A stretch of DNA of 64,000 bases from Spirochaeta cellobiosiphila DSM 17781 (GTDB lineage Bacteria; Spirochaetota; Spirochaetia; DSM-17781): NCBI RefSeq assembly GCF_000426705.1, contig NZ_KE384557.1, positions 137,758 through 201,757 of the forward strand, read 5' to 3'. Positions 1 through 7,972 of the stretch are shown here, in pieces. Each line of letters opens with the position of its first letter. Positions within the stretch are counted from its first letter, which is position 1. The position numbers and the translations under genes are program-made. The notes beneath the pieces are model-generated. The model did not search any database, was not told where the DNA came from, and was given only the letters and a program-made list of their open reading frames with translations.

Positions 1-246
1 ATTGTAACACATTTGAAAAAGGGATACATAACCATAGTTATACTAAGCATAATTAAAGGACCTGTTGTCCATTCACATGTTAAATATAAATCTATCTCTA
101 TAGGGAGAATTAAAACAATTTGCTATAAAAGAATCTAATTAGGTTTCCTTTCTTTGAAAGACAACAAACTTACAATAATTATCTAGGCTATACTTGATCA
201 ATCCTTCCTCCTCCGAAAAAACATCAGAGGAGGAAAAACAAATTCC
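1..246. other. Non-coding stretch at window start
   Basis: No ORF or RNA gene is recognisable here. The one structure is a hairpin with 9-bp arms, TTCCTCCTC at 205-213 and GAGGAGGAA at 227-235, just past the stop codon of the minus-strand AraC gene. It has no clear U-tract on the minus strand, so it is at best a weak terminator for that gene. Confidence 0.5.
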
Positions 247-1113
247 TTAAGCCTTATCTCCAGATTTTAATTTAACTGGTATCCATACTTCAAAGTATTC
301 ATCCGGTTCATCCATCTTGTAGTAGGCTTCTATTTCCGGGCCTTCATCATGTTCATAGTTAGTGGCAGGGAACCACTCACTGAATATTTTTTTCCATACA
401 CTTTGGATGGAATCTGGCATGGGACCTTGTCCAGGAAAGATCGCCCATGTCTTAGCTTCAATAGCAAGAACTGTATCCATCTTATCTGAGGGAGTCTCTC
501 CTTCAACACCAATCAGATATTTGAATTTTTCTTGGGGCATATCAAAATCGTAACAAATACCCAGTAATCCCTGGGATGTTGTCTGTGGAGTGATAGAAGC
601 TATCGTTCCATCGTCCTCTTTTTTCTTCCAGAACTCTGGTATTATCCGTAGGTTTGCCCCATCCTTAGAGGTCACATCTAATGAGACCCCTATGGCTGTG
701 AAGGCCTCTTTCTTTTCTATTCTGTAATCCATTCTTTCTTCTCCTTTCACTTGAATGATAAGTTTTAAGGGAGGCGTTGCTTTGAGGATGGATTGGGACG
801 TTTGAGCCTGTATAGGTGTTTGGCCATGGAAGCGCTTAAAGGCCTTTGTAAAGGCGCTGCCACTTTCGTATCCATACTTGAGGGCTATGTCTATGATCTT
901 TTTTTCCTCAGCCATTATCTCCTGGGCCGCTAGGGATAGACGTCTTTCCCTAATGTATTCTCCTAAGGTCTTCTCTGTGAGCATGGTAAATACTCTAAGG
1001 AAGTGAAATTTGGATGAATGGGCCTGTTTGGCAATTAATTCATAGTCAAAGTCTTCCAGTATGTGTTCTTCCACATAATCCAGGGCTCGATTTATATTTT
1101 TGATCCAGTCCAA
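247..1113 (-). CDS. AraC-family regulator with GyrI-like effector-binding domain
   Basis: A 288-residue transcription regulator. Residues about 8-105 form the AraC double helix-turn-helix domain (LIAKQAHSSKFHFLRVFTML, then DIALKYGYESGSAFTKAFKR). Residues about 127-285 form a GyrI/SOUL-like small-molecule binding domain beginning MDYRIEKKEAFTAIGVS. In the Rob/BmrR-type families this domain binds amphipathic drugs or other ligands, so a ligand-responsive activator is likely. The gene stands alone, with a short hairpin past its stop, and faces a non-coding region containing tandem repeats. Targets cannot be read from the sequence. Domain assignment is firm; ligand is unknown. Confidence 0.9.
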   Translation of the reverse strand: MDWIKNINRALDYVEEHILEDFDYELIAKQAHSSKFHFLRVFTMLTEKTLGEYIRERRLSLAAQEIMAEEKKIIDIALKYGYESGSAFTKAFKRFHGQTPIQAQTSQSILKATPPLKLIIQVKGEERMDYRIEKKEAFTAIGVSLDVTSKDGANLRIIPEFWKKKEDDGTIASITPQTTSQGLLGICYDFDMPQEKFKYLIGVEGETPSDKMDTVLAIEAKTWAIFPGQGPMPDSIQSVWKKIFSEWFPATNYEHDEGPEIEAYYKMDEPDEYFEVWIPVKLKSGDKA

Positions 1114-1251
1114 AGCCTGTCTCCTTTGCGTTAATATAATGAATTATTATTGATAGTTTATCTTGTTCTGAATTGCTCTCTTGTGTCCATCTTTTATTTA
1201 TTCGTTTAAACAATGGAGAGGCCCTTTTGTTTTTACTGGGCTTTTCAAGAA

Positions 1252-1317
1252 TCTCGAAAGGGCCTTTCAAAAGTTTCGAATGGACCTTTCAAAAATCTCG
1301 AAAGGGCCTTTCAAAAT
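1252..1317. repeat. Three tandem copies of a 22-bp palindrome-bearing repeat
   Basis: Copies lie at 1252-1273, 1274-1295 and 1296-1317. Copies 1 and 3 differ only in the last base; copy 2 has four or five changes. The core of copies 1 and 3, GAAAGG-G-CCTTTC, is an inverted repeat around a single G. A more decayed fourth copy may lie just upstream at about 1230-1251. There are no unique spacers, so this is not a CRISPR array. Confidence 0.85.
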
Positions 1318-1675
1318 GATAAAGCAGTACAGACTCCTCTTTTTACTAAGAGTAGAGAGGGACAAGGCCTGGCTGTCTTCTTATATTTTCTTATTTTTTT
1401 AGTAAATGCATGGATAGTCCCTGAAGAAAGGCTTAACTGAGATGAGAGTTATGACCAAGCTCATTACCATGTATCAATACAACGCTGGACTGACCTCCTC
1501 TTTTTTTCTTTTAAGATAATTCTATAGACAAGGTTCTATTTCCTTTTCAGTTCTTCCTTATACTCTATCTATTTAAAATAACAGAATCATAACTTAGATA
1601 AACCTCTGCAGATAAAATAATTTGATAAATAATCATTATTGCTTTGGAAAAAATAATAACCTGGTATATAGTATC

Positions 1676-1708
1676 TGACTGTATAGTCAATAAATGACTG
1701 TTAAGTCA
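1676..1708. promoter_or_regulatory. Two palindromic operator-like sites, TGACT-N4-AGTCA
   Basis: The sites at 1676-1689 (TGACTGTATAGTCA) and 1695-1708 (TGACTGTTAAGTCA) have identical 5-base arms and start 19 bp apart, about two helical turns. They sit 55-87 bp upstream of the start codon at 1763. This is the usual geometry of a cooperative dimeric repressor or activator site. The cognate protein is unknown. Confidence 0.5.
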
Positions 1709-1762
1709 GTTATCTGAAGACTATCGACGTCAATATTTTTGAATGTATTAAAGGAGTTATTT

Positions 1763-2186
1763 ATGAAGAAATACATGGGAGTATTGTTTATTATCGTTGT
1801 TCTTCTTCTTTCAGCATGTTCTCAACCCACCAGTGGTGATAGTCCAAGTTTATAGTTTTGCTGAGATAACGTATGATCGTGAGTATAAGGATCTTTCAAT
1901 TATTGCAAACGGTAAAAATTACTACAAATTTACTCTTCCAAAAGATAAAGATTTCGTGGTTACAACAGTGACACCAATGACTGGAGAGATAGATGTGGCC
2001 TTCACTCTCTATAGTGATGCTAAATTGGAAACTTCCATAGACGGTGAAATAGATAAAAAAGGTGCAAATTCTAGCGAGGCAGTTGGTTATCAGCCTCTAT
2101 CAAGTGGGGGGACTTATTATCTTGTTATAAGTGAAAAATCAGGAAAGGATGGTACCTATGCGATATCTCTCTACCCAGGTTGGTAG
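1763..2186 (+). pseudogene. Frameshifted small lipoprotein with PPC-like domain
   Basis: The start at 1763 follows an AAGGAG ribosome site and gives a lipoprotein signal peptide (MKKYMGVLFIIVVLLLSAC), but this frame ends at TAG 1853-1855. The rest lies one frame away, about 1850-2186, and reads as a beta-sandwich like the bacterial pre-peptidase C-terminal (PPC) domain: GKNYYKFTLPKDKDFVVTTV and LSSGGTYYLVISEKSGKDGT. A +1 shift near 1845-1855 would join them into a protein of about 140 residues anchored to the membrane. It is a recent pseudogene, a sequencing error, or a programmed or phase-variable shift; the sequence alone cannot decide. Confidence 0.7.
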
Positions 2187-2218
2187 ATACATTGAATTTA
2201 ACAATTGATCATGAAGTA

Positions 2219-2242
2219 AAAGCGCAGGGATTCCTGCGCTTT
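2219..2242. terminator. Bidirectional terminator between convergent genes
   Basis: Perfect 10-bp stem AAAGCGCAGG (2219-2228) and CCTGCGCTTT (2233-2242) with a 4-base loop. It lies between the lipoprotein (plus) and the MATE gene (minus), with T-rich flanks on both strands. Confidence 0.85.
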
Positions 2243-2260
2243 CATAGTATTCATTTAATC

Positions 2261-3589
2261 CTATTTCATTTTTTTCATGAACATTAATAATAAAAGTAAA
2301 GAAACGATAGCCATGAAAATATCTGAGGCGGCCTGGCTCAAAATGACTCCCTGGTAACCAGCTGCTCGTGATAACAGAAGCATGAAAACGGCAAAGACGA
2401 TTCCTTGTCTTCCTGCTGACAATATAAAAGCTTGGGCGGCTTTCCCGACAGCCTGGAAGAGCACTGTTGAGACCAAAATCATTGCCATAAAGGTCATGGT
2501 TATCACTTGATAGCGGAACATTAGTGTCCCATTAGCGATAACACTGGAATTATCAATAAAGAACGTCATCAATTGGGGGGCCAATCCATAGAATAATATA
2601 CTGAGAAGAAACGCTAAACCACCTACAAAGGTGAAGGTGAATTTGACAATTGATTTCAGGCGCTTCTTATTCCTTGAACCATAGTTATAGCCCATTAGTG
2701 GTTGGGCGCCAAAGGAGAACCCTAAAAGAATGAGGGTAATGATCAGGACAGATTTCATGACAATTCCCATGGCGGCTATCTTGTCTGTACCATAAGGACG
2801 TAGGTAATGATTCGTTAAAGCAAGGGAAAAGCCTTGCATGAAGTTCGTAATAGACGCAGGGATTCCAATAAGCAGTACTTGTGTGATATGGAAGGATGGA
2901 ATTTTAAAGTAAGTTGGGTTAATAGAAAGTTTTTTGCTTTTCTTTAGTACAAACCATAGGAAGTAAATGTTAGTAACACCATATCCAATGATTGTCGCTA
3001 TGGCTGCTCCAGCAGCTCCCCATTCCATAAGAAAGATAAAGATAGGATCTAGGATAATATTTATTACGGTCCCTAAAATGCTTCCCTTCATACTGGCAGA
3101 AGAAAAACCTTCGGATCTGACAATATTACTGGGGGTGAAACTTAAAATGATGAGTGGGGCTCCCAGGGCAATATAGTGATAGTAAGCTGCAGCATGGACC
3201 ATTGTCGTTCCATCTGCCCCAAGTAGATGTAAAATAGGGGTTTGGAATATAAGCAAAAAGATTGCCACTATGATGCCAAATATAAGGGAACTATAGAAAC
3301 AAAAGACACTAACCCTTTTACCTTCTTCATCCTTCTTTTCCCCAAATAATCTCGATATAAGGGAAGCTCCTCCTAAACCAAAAATATCTCCAACGGCTAT
3401 CATAAAAGTGAATAGGGGCGCTCCAATGGATACTCCGGCTACAAGGGCTGTGTTATTAGTTTGGGCAATAAAGAAGGTATCAGCCACATTATATATAAGC
3501 GTTATGACCATGCTCATTACTAAGGGCAGGGCTAGGGTGAAGAAAGCCTTTGGAACAGGTGTCTTTTCAAATAATTCATTTGTTTCCAT
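2261..3589 (-). CDS. MATE-family multidrug/cation efflux transporter
   Basis: About 442 residues with around twelve hydrophobic segments typical of the MATE (NorM/DinF) family, which export drugs or metabolites in exchange for Na+ or H+. The N-terminus reads PVPKAFFTLALPLVMSMVIT, followed by YNVADTFFIAQ, a typical MATE opening. I chose the start at 3589 (METNELF) because AGGAGAGG lies just upstream; an in-frame extension to 3640 would run through a Crp-like palindrome. The gene is divergent from a Crp/Fnr-family regulator, which is the obvious candidate to control it. The substrate is not predictable. Confidence 0.93.
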   Translation of the reverse strand: METNELFEKTPVPKAFFTLALPLVMSMVITLIYNVADTFFIAQTNNTALVAGVSIGAPLFTFMIAVGDIFGLGGASLISRLFGEKKDEEGKRVSVFCFYSSLIFGIIVAIFLLIFQTPILHLLGADGTTMVHAAAYYHYIALGAPLIILSFTPSNIVRSEGFSSASMKGSILGTVINIILDPIFIFLMEWGAAGAAIATIIGYGVTNIYFLWFVLKKSKKLSINPTYFKIPSFHITQVLLIGIPASITNFMQGFSLALTNHYLRPYGTDKIAAMGIVMKSVLIITLILLGFSFGAQPLMGYNYGSRNKKRLKSIVKFTFTFVGGLAFLLSILFYGLAPQLMTFFIDNSSVIANGTLMFRYQVITMTFMAMILVSTVLFQAVGKAAQAFILSAGRQGIVFAVFMLLLSRAAGYQGVILSQAASDIFMAIVSLLLLLMFMKKMK

Positions 3590-3632
3590 AATTAACCTCT
3601 CCTGGACTATAGGCGAAAAGTATATTTGAATA

Positions 3633-3648
3633 AGTGACATGTGTCACA
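3633..3648. promoter_or_regulatory. Crp/Fnr-type palindrome in the divergent promoter
   Basis: AGTGA-CATGTG-TCACA matches the classic Crp consensus TGTGA-N6-TCACA at nine of ten positions, and its core GTGACA-TG-TGTCAC is an exact inverted repeat. It sits between the MATE gene (start 3589) and the Crp-family regulator (start 3671), so one bound dimer could control both and autoregulate. Confidence 0.6.
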
Positions 3649-3670
3649 AAAAGGAGAAAAAGGAAGACTC

Positions 3671-4324
3671 ATGAAACTGATTAGGGATTCTGGTGCTATA
3701 GAAGATATTATGGAACAACATAATGTTCTCAAACACCTATATGATAAACAGTATCCTTTGAATTACTGTCATTTCTCCAAAGGGGAGTATATTGTTAATC
3801 CTGTAGAAAATCTGGAGAATTTGCTCTTTATTCATTCAGGAAGTATAAAACTATTTGGCATACGAGAAGATTCAAGTGAATATGCTGTGTGTCATTCAGA
3901 TCAATTTACTTTATTAGGAGAGCTAGAACTTATCACTGGAGCACAGACCATTCTCTGGGTAGAAGCGCTCAGTGATGTAGCCTGTGTCTCTTTATCCTTT
4001 CAGTACAAAGAGGCTCTCATGGAGGATGTCGTTTTCCTAAGATATCTGGTTCAGGTTCAGTCTCGCAAGTTTTATGAATTATCCCAATCTATCTTCACTC
4101 ATCAAAAACTGGAAGATCGATTAATTCATTATATATTAAGTGAATGTGAGGATCTGATCCTTGATAATCTTCAGGCGGCTCAGTTTCAACTTCACTGTAG
4201 TAGACGTCAGCTACAAAGAGTTTTAAAAGCTTTAGTTCTTGATCAAAAGTTAAGAAAAGTAGGTCGGGGACAGTATCAATGGAATGAGAATTCGCCTTCC
4301 CATCCTTTTTCTTTAGAAGGTTAG
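3671..4324 (+). CDS. Crp/Fnr-family transcription regulator
   Basis: About 217 residues: an N-terminal cyclic-nucleotide-binding-like beta-roll (FSKGEYIVNPVENLENLLFI, then HSGSIKLFG, about residues 30-125), a dimerisation helix, and a C-terminal winged helix (FQLHCSRRQLQRVLKAL, about 170-195). The layout resembles YeiL-type members. The start at 3671 has a purine-rich AGGAAG site; a GTG at 3641 is in frame but lies inside the palindrome and is less likely. Family membership is firm. Whether it binds cAMP, a redox cofactor or nothing is unclear: I see no N-terminal Cys cluster of the Fnr type. Confidence 0.85.
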   Translation: MKLIRDSGAIEDIMEQHNVLKHLYDKQYPLNYCHFSKGEYIVNPVENLENLLFIHSGSIKLFGIREDSSEYAVCHSDQFTLLGELELITGAQTILWVEALSDVACVSLSFQYKEALMEDVVFLRYLVQVQSRKFYELSQSIFTHQKLEDRLIHYILSECEDLILDNLQAAQFQLHCSRRQLQRVLKALVLDQKLRKVGRGQYQWNENSPSHPFSLEG

Positions 4325-4436
4325 TAAATTCAATACCCTTATATTCATTTACTGCACTTAAAAACAAGTATTTATGCACAGAATTGCAAGAAACTCCTTG
4401 TGTCTCAATTCTACACTGAACTGTATGTAGATATGT

Positions 4437-4452
4437 GTAACTGAAAAGTTAC
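4437..4452. promoter_or_regulatory. Inverted repeat upstream of the FG-GAP lipoprotein
   Basis: Perfect arms GTAACT (4437-4442) and AGTTAC (4447-4452) around GAAA, ending 23 bases before the start codon and 9 bases before the AGGAGG site at 4462-4467. It could be an operator or a small hairpin in the 5' leader. Confidence 0.35.
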
Positions 4453-4475
4453 TAAAGTATTAGGAGGATAAAAAT

Positions 4476-5897
4476 ATGAATTATAAAAAAACACTACTGT
4501 TATTTATAGGAGCTATCTTTATTTTTACAGGCTGCTCGAACCCCAGTAGTAGTGATGTAACTAAAACTTATACACTTAGCTATGATGACAATGGCTCAAA
4601 CACTGGAAGTGTTCCTCAAAGTGGTACTTTTCGTGAAGGTGACAGTGTGACCGTTGCGGGTAATGAGGGAAATCTTGTAAAGACATCCTATCCTTTTTTT
4701 GTTGGATGGAATACAGCCCCAGACGGCTCAGGTGAATTCTTTCGTCCCGGAGATACATTAAAGATGCCCGGTAGTGATAAAACGCTTTTTGCTTATTGGG
4801 TTGGTGCTCATGAAGTTAATGTTTCTGGTGTGAGTGGAGGAGATGATTTCGCATTCTCTGTTGATATTGATGGAGATTATGCGGTATTCGGCGTTCCACA
4901 ATATAAGGAAAAGGGAGCTGTCTACGTCTATCACAGAACAGGACCAAACAGTTGGGATTCAGGACATAGGTTGGATGGTAAGAAATCGGATTCTGAGTTT
5001 GGATATTCCGTTTCAATCAGTGGAGACTATATTCTTGTAGGTGCTCGATTTGATCTGGATGATACCAAAGGAGCTGCTTACATCTATGAAAGGACGGGAG
5101 TTAATAACTGGGGAAATGAAAAGGTCCTTAAAGCTTCTGATGGAGCCAAAGAAGATGAATTTGGTTATTGTGTTTCTATAGATGGAGATTCTGCTGCTAT
5201 TGGTACTGGTTGGGCGGAGGCTGTTTATGTGTATAAGAAAGGTGATAATGGATGGAGTAATCCAAGTGAAACCATTATTGGCTCCTCTACAGAATTAAGA
5301 ATACAATTTGGAAAAGCTATTTCTCTAGATGCAGATACAATTGCAATTGGCGCCTACAGTAAAAATTACCGTGGGGTTGTTTATGTGTATAAAAGAGCGG
5401 GAGACAATTCTTGGGGGAATAGAACGGAACTTTCTGCTCCAGACCTGAATTATAATAAGAACTTCGGTATCAGTGTTGCCTTGGATGGAGACTACCTTGT
5501 AATAGGAGACACAAACTTAAAAATTATGAACAACAGTGCTCAAGGAGGCGCTTATGTGTATCAAAGAATGAGTGGAAACAGTTGGGGAAATATCAAAAAC
5601 CTAATCGCTTCAGATGGAAGAGCTGGTGACGAGTTCGGAACAGTGGCCATTAGTGGAGATACCATATTGGTAGGGGCTCAAAAAGTAACTATTGGTGAAA
5701 ATACCTTTCAAGGTGCTGTTTACATGTTCTCCAGGACAGAAAGTAATAATTGGAATGCTGTAAGTAAACTTACCGACCCTAGTGGGGCTATGGACGAGTA
5801 TTTTTCTATACCTGCTCTGAATGACAAATCTTTAGTTATTGGTGCTTTAGGTACTAAGTTGAATAAGGCTTTTGCATCAATCTACTTATATAAGTAA
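4476..5897 (+). CDS. Surface lipoprotein with InlB/Flg_new-type repeat and FG-GAP propeller
   Basis: 473 residues. Residues 1-19 are a lipoprotein signal ending FTG before Cys20. Residues about 32-108 match the Listeria-Bacteroides (Flg_new/InlB B) repeat: YDDNGSNTGSVPQSGTFREG, then FFVGWNTAPDGSG and LFAYW. From about 110 to the end there are some seven blades of FG-GAP/integrin-alpha-like type with the recurring pattern FGYSVSISGDYILVGA then GAVYVYHRTG. Such proteins are exported and often bind surfaces or polymers; there is no catalytic motif. AGGAGG precedes the start. A partial, broken copy lies at 7014-7195. Role unknown. Confidence 0.85.
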   Translation: MNYKKTLLLFIGAIFIFTGCSNPSSSDVTKTYTLSYDDNGSNTGSVPQSGTFREGDSVTVAGNEGNLVKTSYPFFVGWNTAPDGSGEFFRPGDTLKMPGSDKTLFAYWVGAHEVNVSGVSGGDDFAFSVDIDGDYAVFGVPQYKEKGAVYVYHRTGPNSWDSGHRLDGKKSDSEFGYSVSISGDYILVGARFDLDDTKGAAYIYERTGVNNWGNEKVLKASDGAKEDEFGYCVSIDGDSAAIGTGWAEAVYVYKKGDNGWSNPSETIIGSSTELRIQFGKAISLDADTIAIGAYSKNYRGVVYVYKRAGDNSWGNRTELSAPDLNYNKNFGISVALDGDYLVIGDTNLKIMNNSAQGGAYVYQRMSGNSWGNIKNLIASDGRAGDEFGTVAISGDTILVGAQKVTIGENTFQGAVYMFSRTESNNWNAVSKLTDPSGAMDEYFSIPALNDKSLVIGALGTKLNKAFASIYLYK

Positions 5898-5942
5898 TAA
5901 AATTTTATTTGTTTAGGCAAACTCATATTAGGGAAAACAAAA

Positions 5943-5968
5943 AGTCATCCACAAATGGATGGCTTTTT
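5943..5968 (+). terminator. Intrinsic terminator after the FG-GAP lipoprotein
   Basis: Stem AGTCATCC (5943-5950) with GGATGGCT (5957-5964), one G-T pair, six-base loop, followed by a T-run at 5964-5968. Confidence 0.75.
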
Positions 5969-6009
5969 ATAGATCATCATATTTCCTACTGTTTTTTGTG
6001 TGATATCTG

Positions 6010-6960
6010 CTATTGTCGTGAAGATAAATATTGTCGGGGAGAAACATTATACATTTCCTTAAAGCATTTTGAGAAATGGGAAGAGTCATTAAAACCCCAT
6101 TGTAATGCAATCTCGGTAATCGTCCGTTTTGGATTCTTATTTCTAACAATTTCATGACGACATTGTTCCAATCTTTGTTGCCTAATCATCTGAGATACTG
6201 AGGTTTCTGTTGAGGAAAATAGTTGATGAAGTGACCGAAGGCTGATACCAAAGTCCTTTGCAATTTTTCCCGGACATAAATCAGGGTCGTTCAGGTTCTT
6301 TTTTATGTGTTTTGATATCTGATTAAATAACTTTGTTCTATGTCCTGTAGTTGTAACTGGATTTAGACGTAACATCCATGTACTCAGGAGTTCCAATGTC
6401 GAATCTGTTATAATAGATGTCGAATGTGGATCAAGTGTATCAAAACGGCTACTTAAAGTCATCAGATTTGAGTGAATAAATGGGCCAAGACCCTGTTTCC
6501 CATCAAATACTTTACCTATCATCTGAGTCACTTGAGGGAATAGTTTCTCGAGAAAATCTTTTTCAACAAATAAAGTGTTTTTCTCAATAGCTGAATATGA
6601 GCGGAAGGATAGCGTTTCATTTGTATCCCATAAATAAATGTCATTGTTTGAAATTTTCTGTTCTTTTCCACGTCTTTTTATGACTTCATAACCGTTCTGT
6701 ACTGTGAGAATAGCATAGTAAGAGGTATTTTCTCTGGCTATCTGAGTTCCAGCTCTACTTCCACTGCAGGGGGAGTAACAACTGCAATTACTCAATTTGA
6801 AACGTCCCATACTATGCATTTTAATATACCCATAGACTGTATCGTCTCTTTTATCTAGAGACCATCCCATATGAGAGTTGTTGAGAGCTTCAGACCAAGC
6901 TTCAAATCGCTGTTTTTTATGATAATCTTTTGTCCATATCTTTAAATGTTCATTCATCAT
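6010..6960 (-). CDS. AraC-family transcription regulator (XylS/FeaR-like N-domain)
   Basis: 316 residues. The C-terminal 100 or so are a standard AraC DNA-binding domain (IAKDFGISLRSLHQLFSSTE and ITEIALQWGFNDSSHFSKCF, then SPRQYL). The N-terminal 200 resemble the AraC_binding_2 domain of XylS/FeaR-type activators, with NSHMGWSLDKRDD near the start and the segment YAILTVQNGYEVIKRRGKEQ. These usually sense small aromatic or amine ligands. There is no clear ribosome site at the two tandem Met codons. The gene sits between the intact FG-GAP lipoprotein and its broken copy, so it may have arrived in, or been trapped by, that rearrangement. Target unknown. Confidence 0.85.
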   Translation of the reverse strand: MMNEHLKIWTKDYHKKQRFEAWSEALNNSHMGWSLDKRDDTVYGYIKMHSMGRFKLSNCSCYSPCSGSRAGTQIARENTSYYAILTVQNGYEVIKRRGKEQKISNNDIYLWDTNETLSFRSYSAIEKNTLFVEKDFLEKLFPQVTQMIGKVFDGKQGLGPFIHSNLMTLSSRFDTLDPHSTSIITDSTLELLSTWMLRLNPVTTTGHRTKLFNQISKHIKKNLNDPDLCPGKIAKDFGISLRSLHQLFSSTETSVSQMIRQQRLEQCRHEIVRNKNPKRTITEIALQWGFNDSSHFSKCFKEMYNVSPRQYLSSRQ

Positions 6961-7013
6961 GTTTACAAGATGTAATATATCTCATTTGCAATTAAAAACA
7001 ATTTTTTGTGTAC

Positions 7014-7195
7014 TCCGAGTTATGATGATAATGGCTCAAACACTGGTAGCGTTCCCAAAAGTGGTACTATCACAGGATAGGAACAAACAGTTGGCTTCAA
7101 AGTTTTTTGATGCTGGATTTGGGTATTCTGTTTCAATCAGTGGAGATTATCTAGTTGTAGAAGGTCTAAAGTTTGATGTGGGAACAAATTTACGT
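7014..7195 (+). pseudogene. Deletion-scarred partial copy of the FG-GAP lipoprotein gene
   Basis: 7016-7068 closely matches 4575-4629 of the lipoprotein gene (TATGATGATAATGGCTCAAA against TATGATGACAATGGCTCAAA). At about 7069 the match jumps some 300 bases to the region at about 4930-4955 (ATCACAG then AACAGTTGG), and then again to about 4995-5050 (TCTGTTTCAATCAGTGGAGA). It has no start, no signal peptide and an early stop. It is a remnant of a duplication that has lost internal segments. Its end touches the 3' end of the convergent GNAT gene. Confidence 0.85.
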
Positions 7196-7960
7196 TAACG
7201 AATTCCATAGCTTATCGAAACGGCTATCCATACAAACACTTAAATCTGTTGTCACAAATTTACCATTATAAAACAGGCTGAAGATAGTCGCCGGACTAGG
7301 CGCCTTTTGGGCCTGTTCCAAGGTTTCCAGCTTATGAATAGTAAAAGGTATCCCTCGCTTTTTTGCCGTTTCAACGAAGGATGTTCGAATATGATATTCG
7401 GAATAAGGACATCGGTTAGAGTAGTAAATAACAAGACCTTCCTGTTCTGGACAGGTTCCCTCAGTAGCCTCAGGAGCAAAAACTGGGATTGATGCTGATG
7501 TTGTAATCTTTTTTTCAAGAAGCAGGAAGCCTGACTTCGTTTCATCCACAATTGAGAAACCTTGCTTTTGAAACCATTTACCATCGCTCATAAAGTGAAA
7601 TTTCTTTTTTCCGGCAACCGTTACAATCCCATCTTTCTTTTGCTCTCCTACAGCGTTCTCAACCTGATTTAAGAGTTTCTTTCCCAACCCCTTGCCTTTA
7701 TATTTTCCTGATACCCAGAAACAGTTAATATTCAGGTAGTTATTAGCTATAATGGGTAGCCATGCTTTTTCTGCTGGACCATATTCGATAAAGACCTTTG
7801 CCCGTTCATTTAGTCGATAGAATACATAACCATTGGACAATTGTTCTTTTAGCCATTCTTTTTTCAATTGATAACTATCTGTGCATTTTTTATCAGAAAA
7901 TGCACAACAGATATGCTCTGTATCAAGGTTTTCCTTTGTAATATTTGTAAATTGAAGCAT
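7190..7960 (-). CDS. GNAT N-acetyltransferase with C-terminal YoaP domain
   Basis: 256 residues. The N-terminal half is a GNAT acyl-CoA-dependent acetyltransferase with the acetyl-CoA motif VSGKYKGKGLGKKLLNQVE (about residues 83-101). The C-terminal half (about 172-256) matches the YoaP domain: IYYSNRCPYSEYHIRTSF, with a thioredoxin-like CPYSEY segment, and FSLFYNGKFVTTDLSVCMDS. The substrate of YoaP-type proteins is unknown. The gene follows the AraC/GyrI regulator at 7973 by 12 bases on the same strand and is almost certainly co-transcribed, so that regulator probably controls it. Confidence 0.85.
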   Translation of the reverse strand: MLQFTNITKENLDTEHICCAFSDKKCTDSYQLKKEWLKEQLSNGYVFYRLNERAKVFIEYGPAEKAWLPIIANNYLNINCFWVSGKYKGKGLGKKLLNQVENAVGEQKKDGIVTVAGKKKFHFMSDGKWFQKQGFSIVDETKSGFLLLEKKITTSASIPVFAPEATEGTCPEQEGLVIYYSNRCPYSEYHIRTSFVETAKKRGIPFTIHKLETLEQAQKAPSPATIFSLFYNGKFVTTDLSVCMDSRFDKLWNSLT

Positions 7961-7972
7961 ATAGTTTTTCTC

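Larger units (their letters stand above)
1114..1762. other. Intergenic region with tandem repeats and paired palindromes
   Basis: About 650 bases without a convincing gene. ORFs at 1181-1440 simply read through a 22-bp tandem repeat in two frames and resemble nothing known. The right end, 1676-1708, carries two palindromes of the form TGACT-N4-AGTCA and is the probable promoter region of the lipoprotein gene at 1763. Confidence 0.6.

Noticed and set aside
1252-1317. Possible CRISPR array
   Set aside because: The 22-bp units are directly abutting with no spacers between them, and no cas genes are present.
1181-1440. Two overlapping plus-strand ORFs of 73-75 codons
   Set aside because: They are the 22-bp tandem repeat read in two frames, with no ribosome site and no recognisable domain.
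3641-3670. GTG start of the Crp-family regulator
   Set aside because: It lies within the palindromic operator; the ATG at 3671 has its own ribosome site and fits the divergent promoter.
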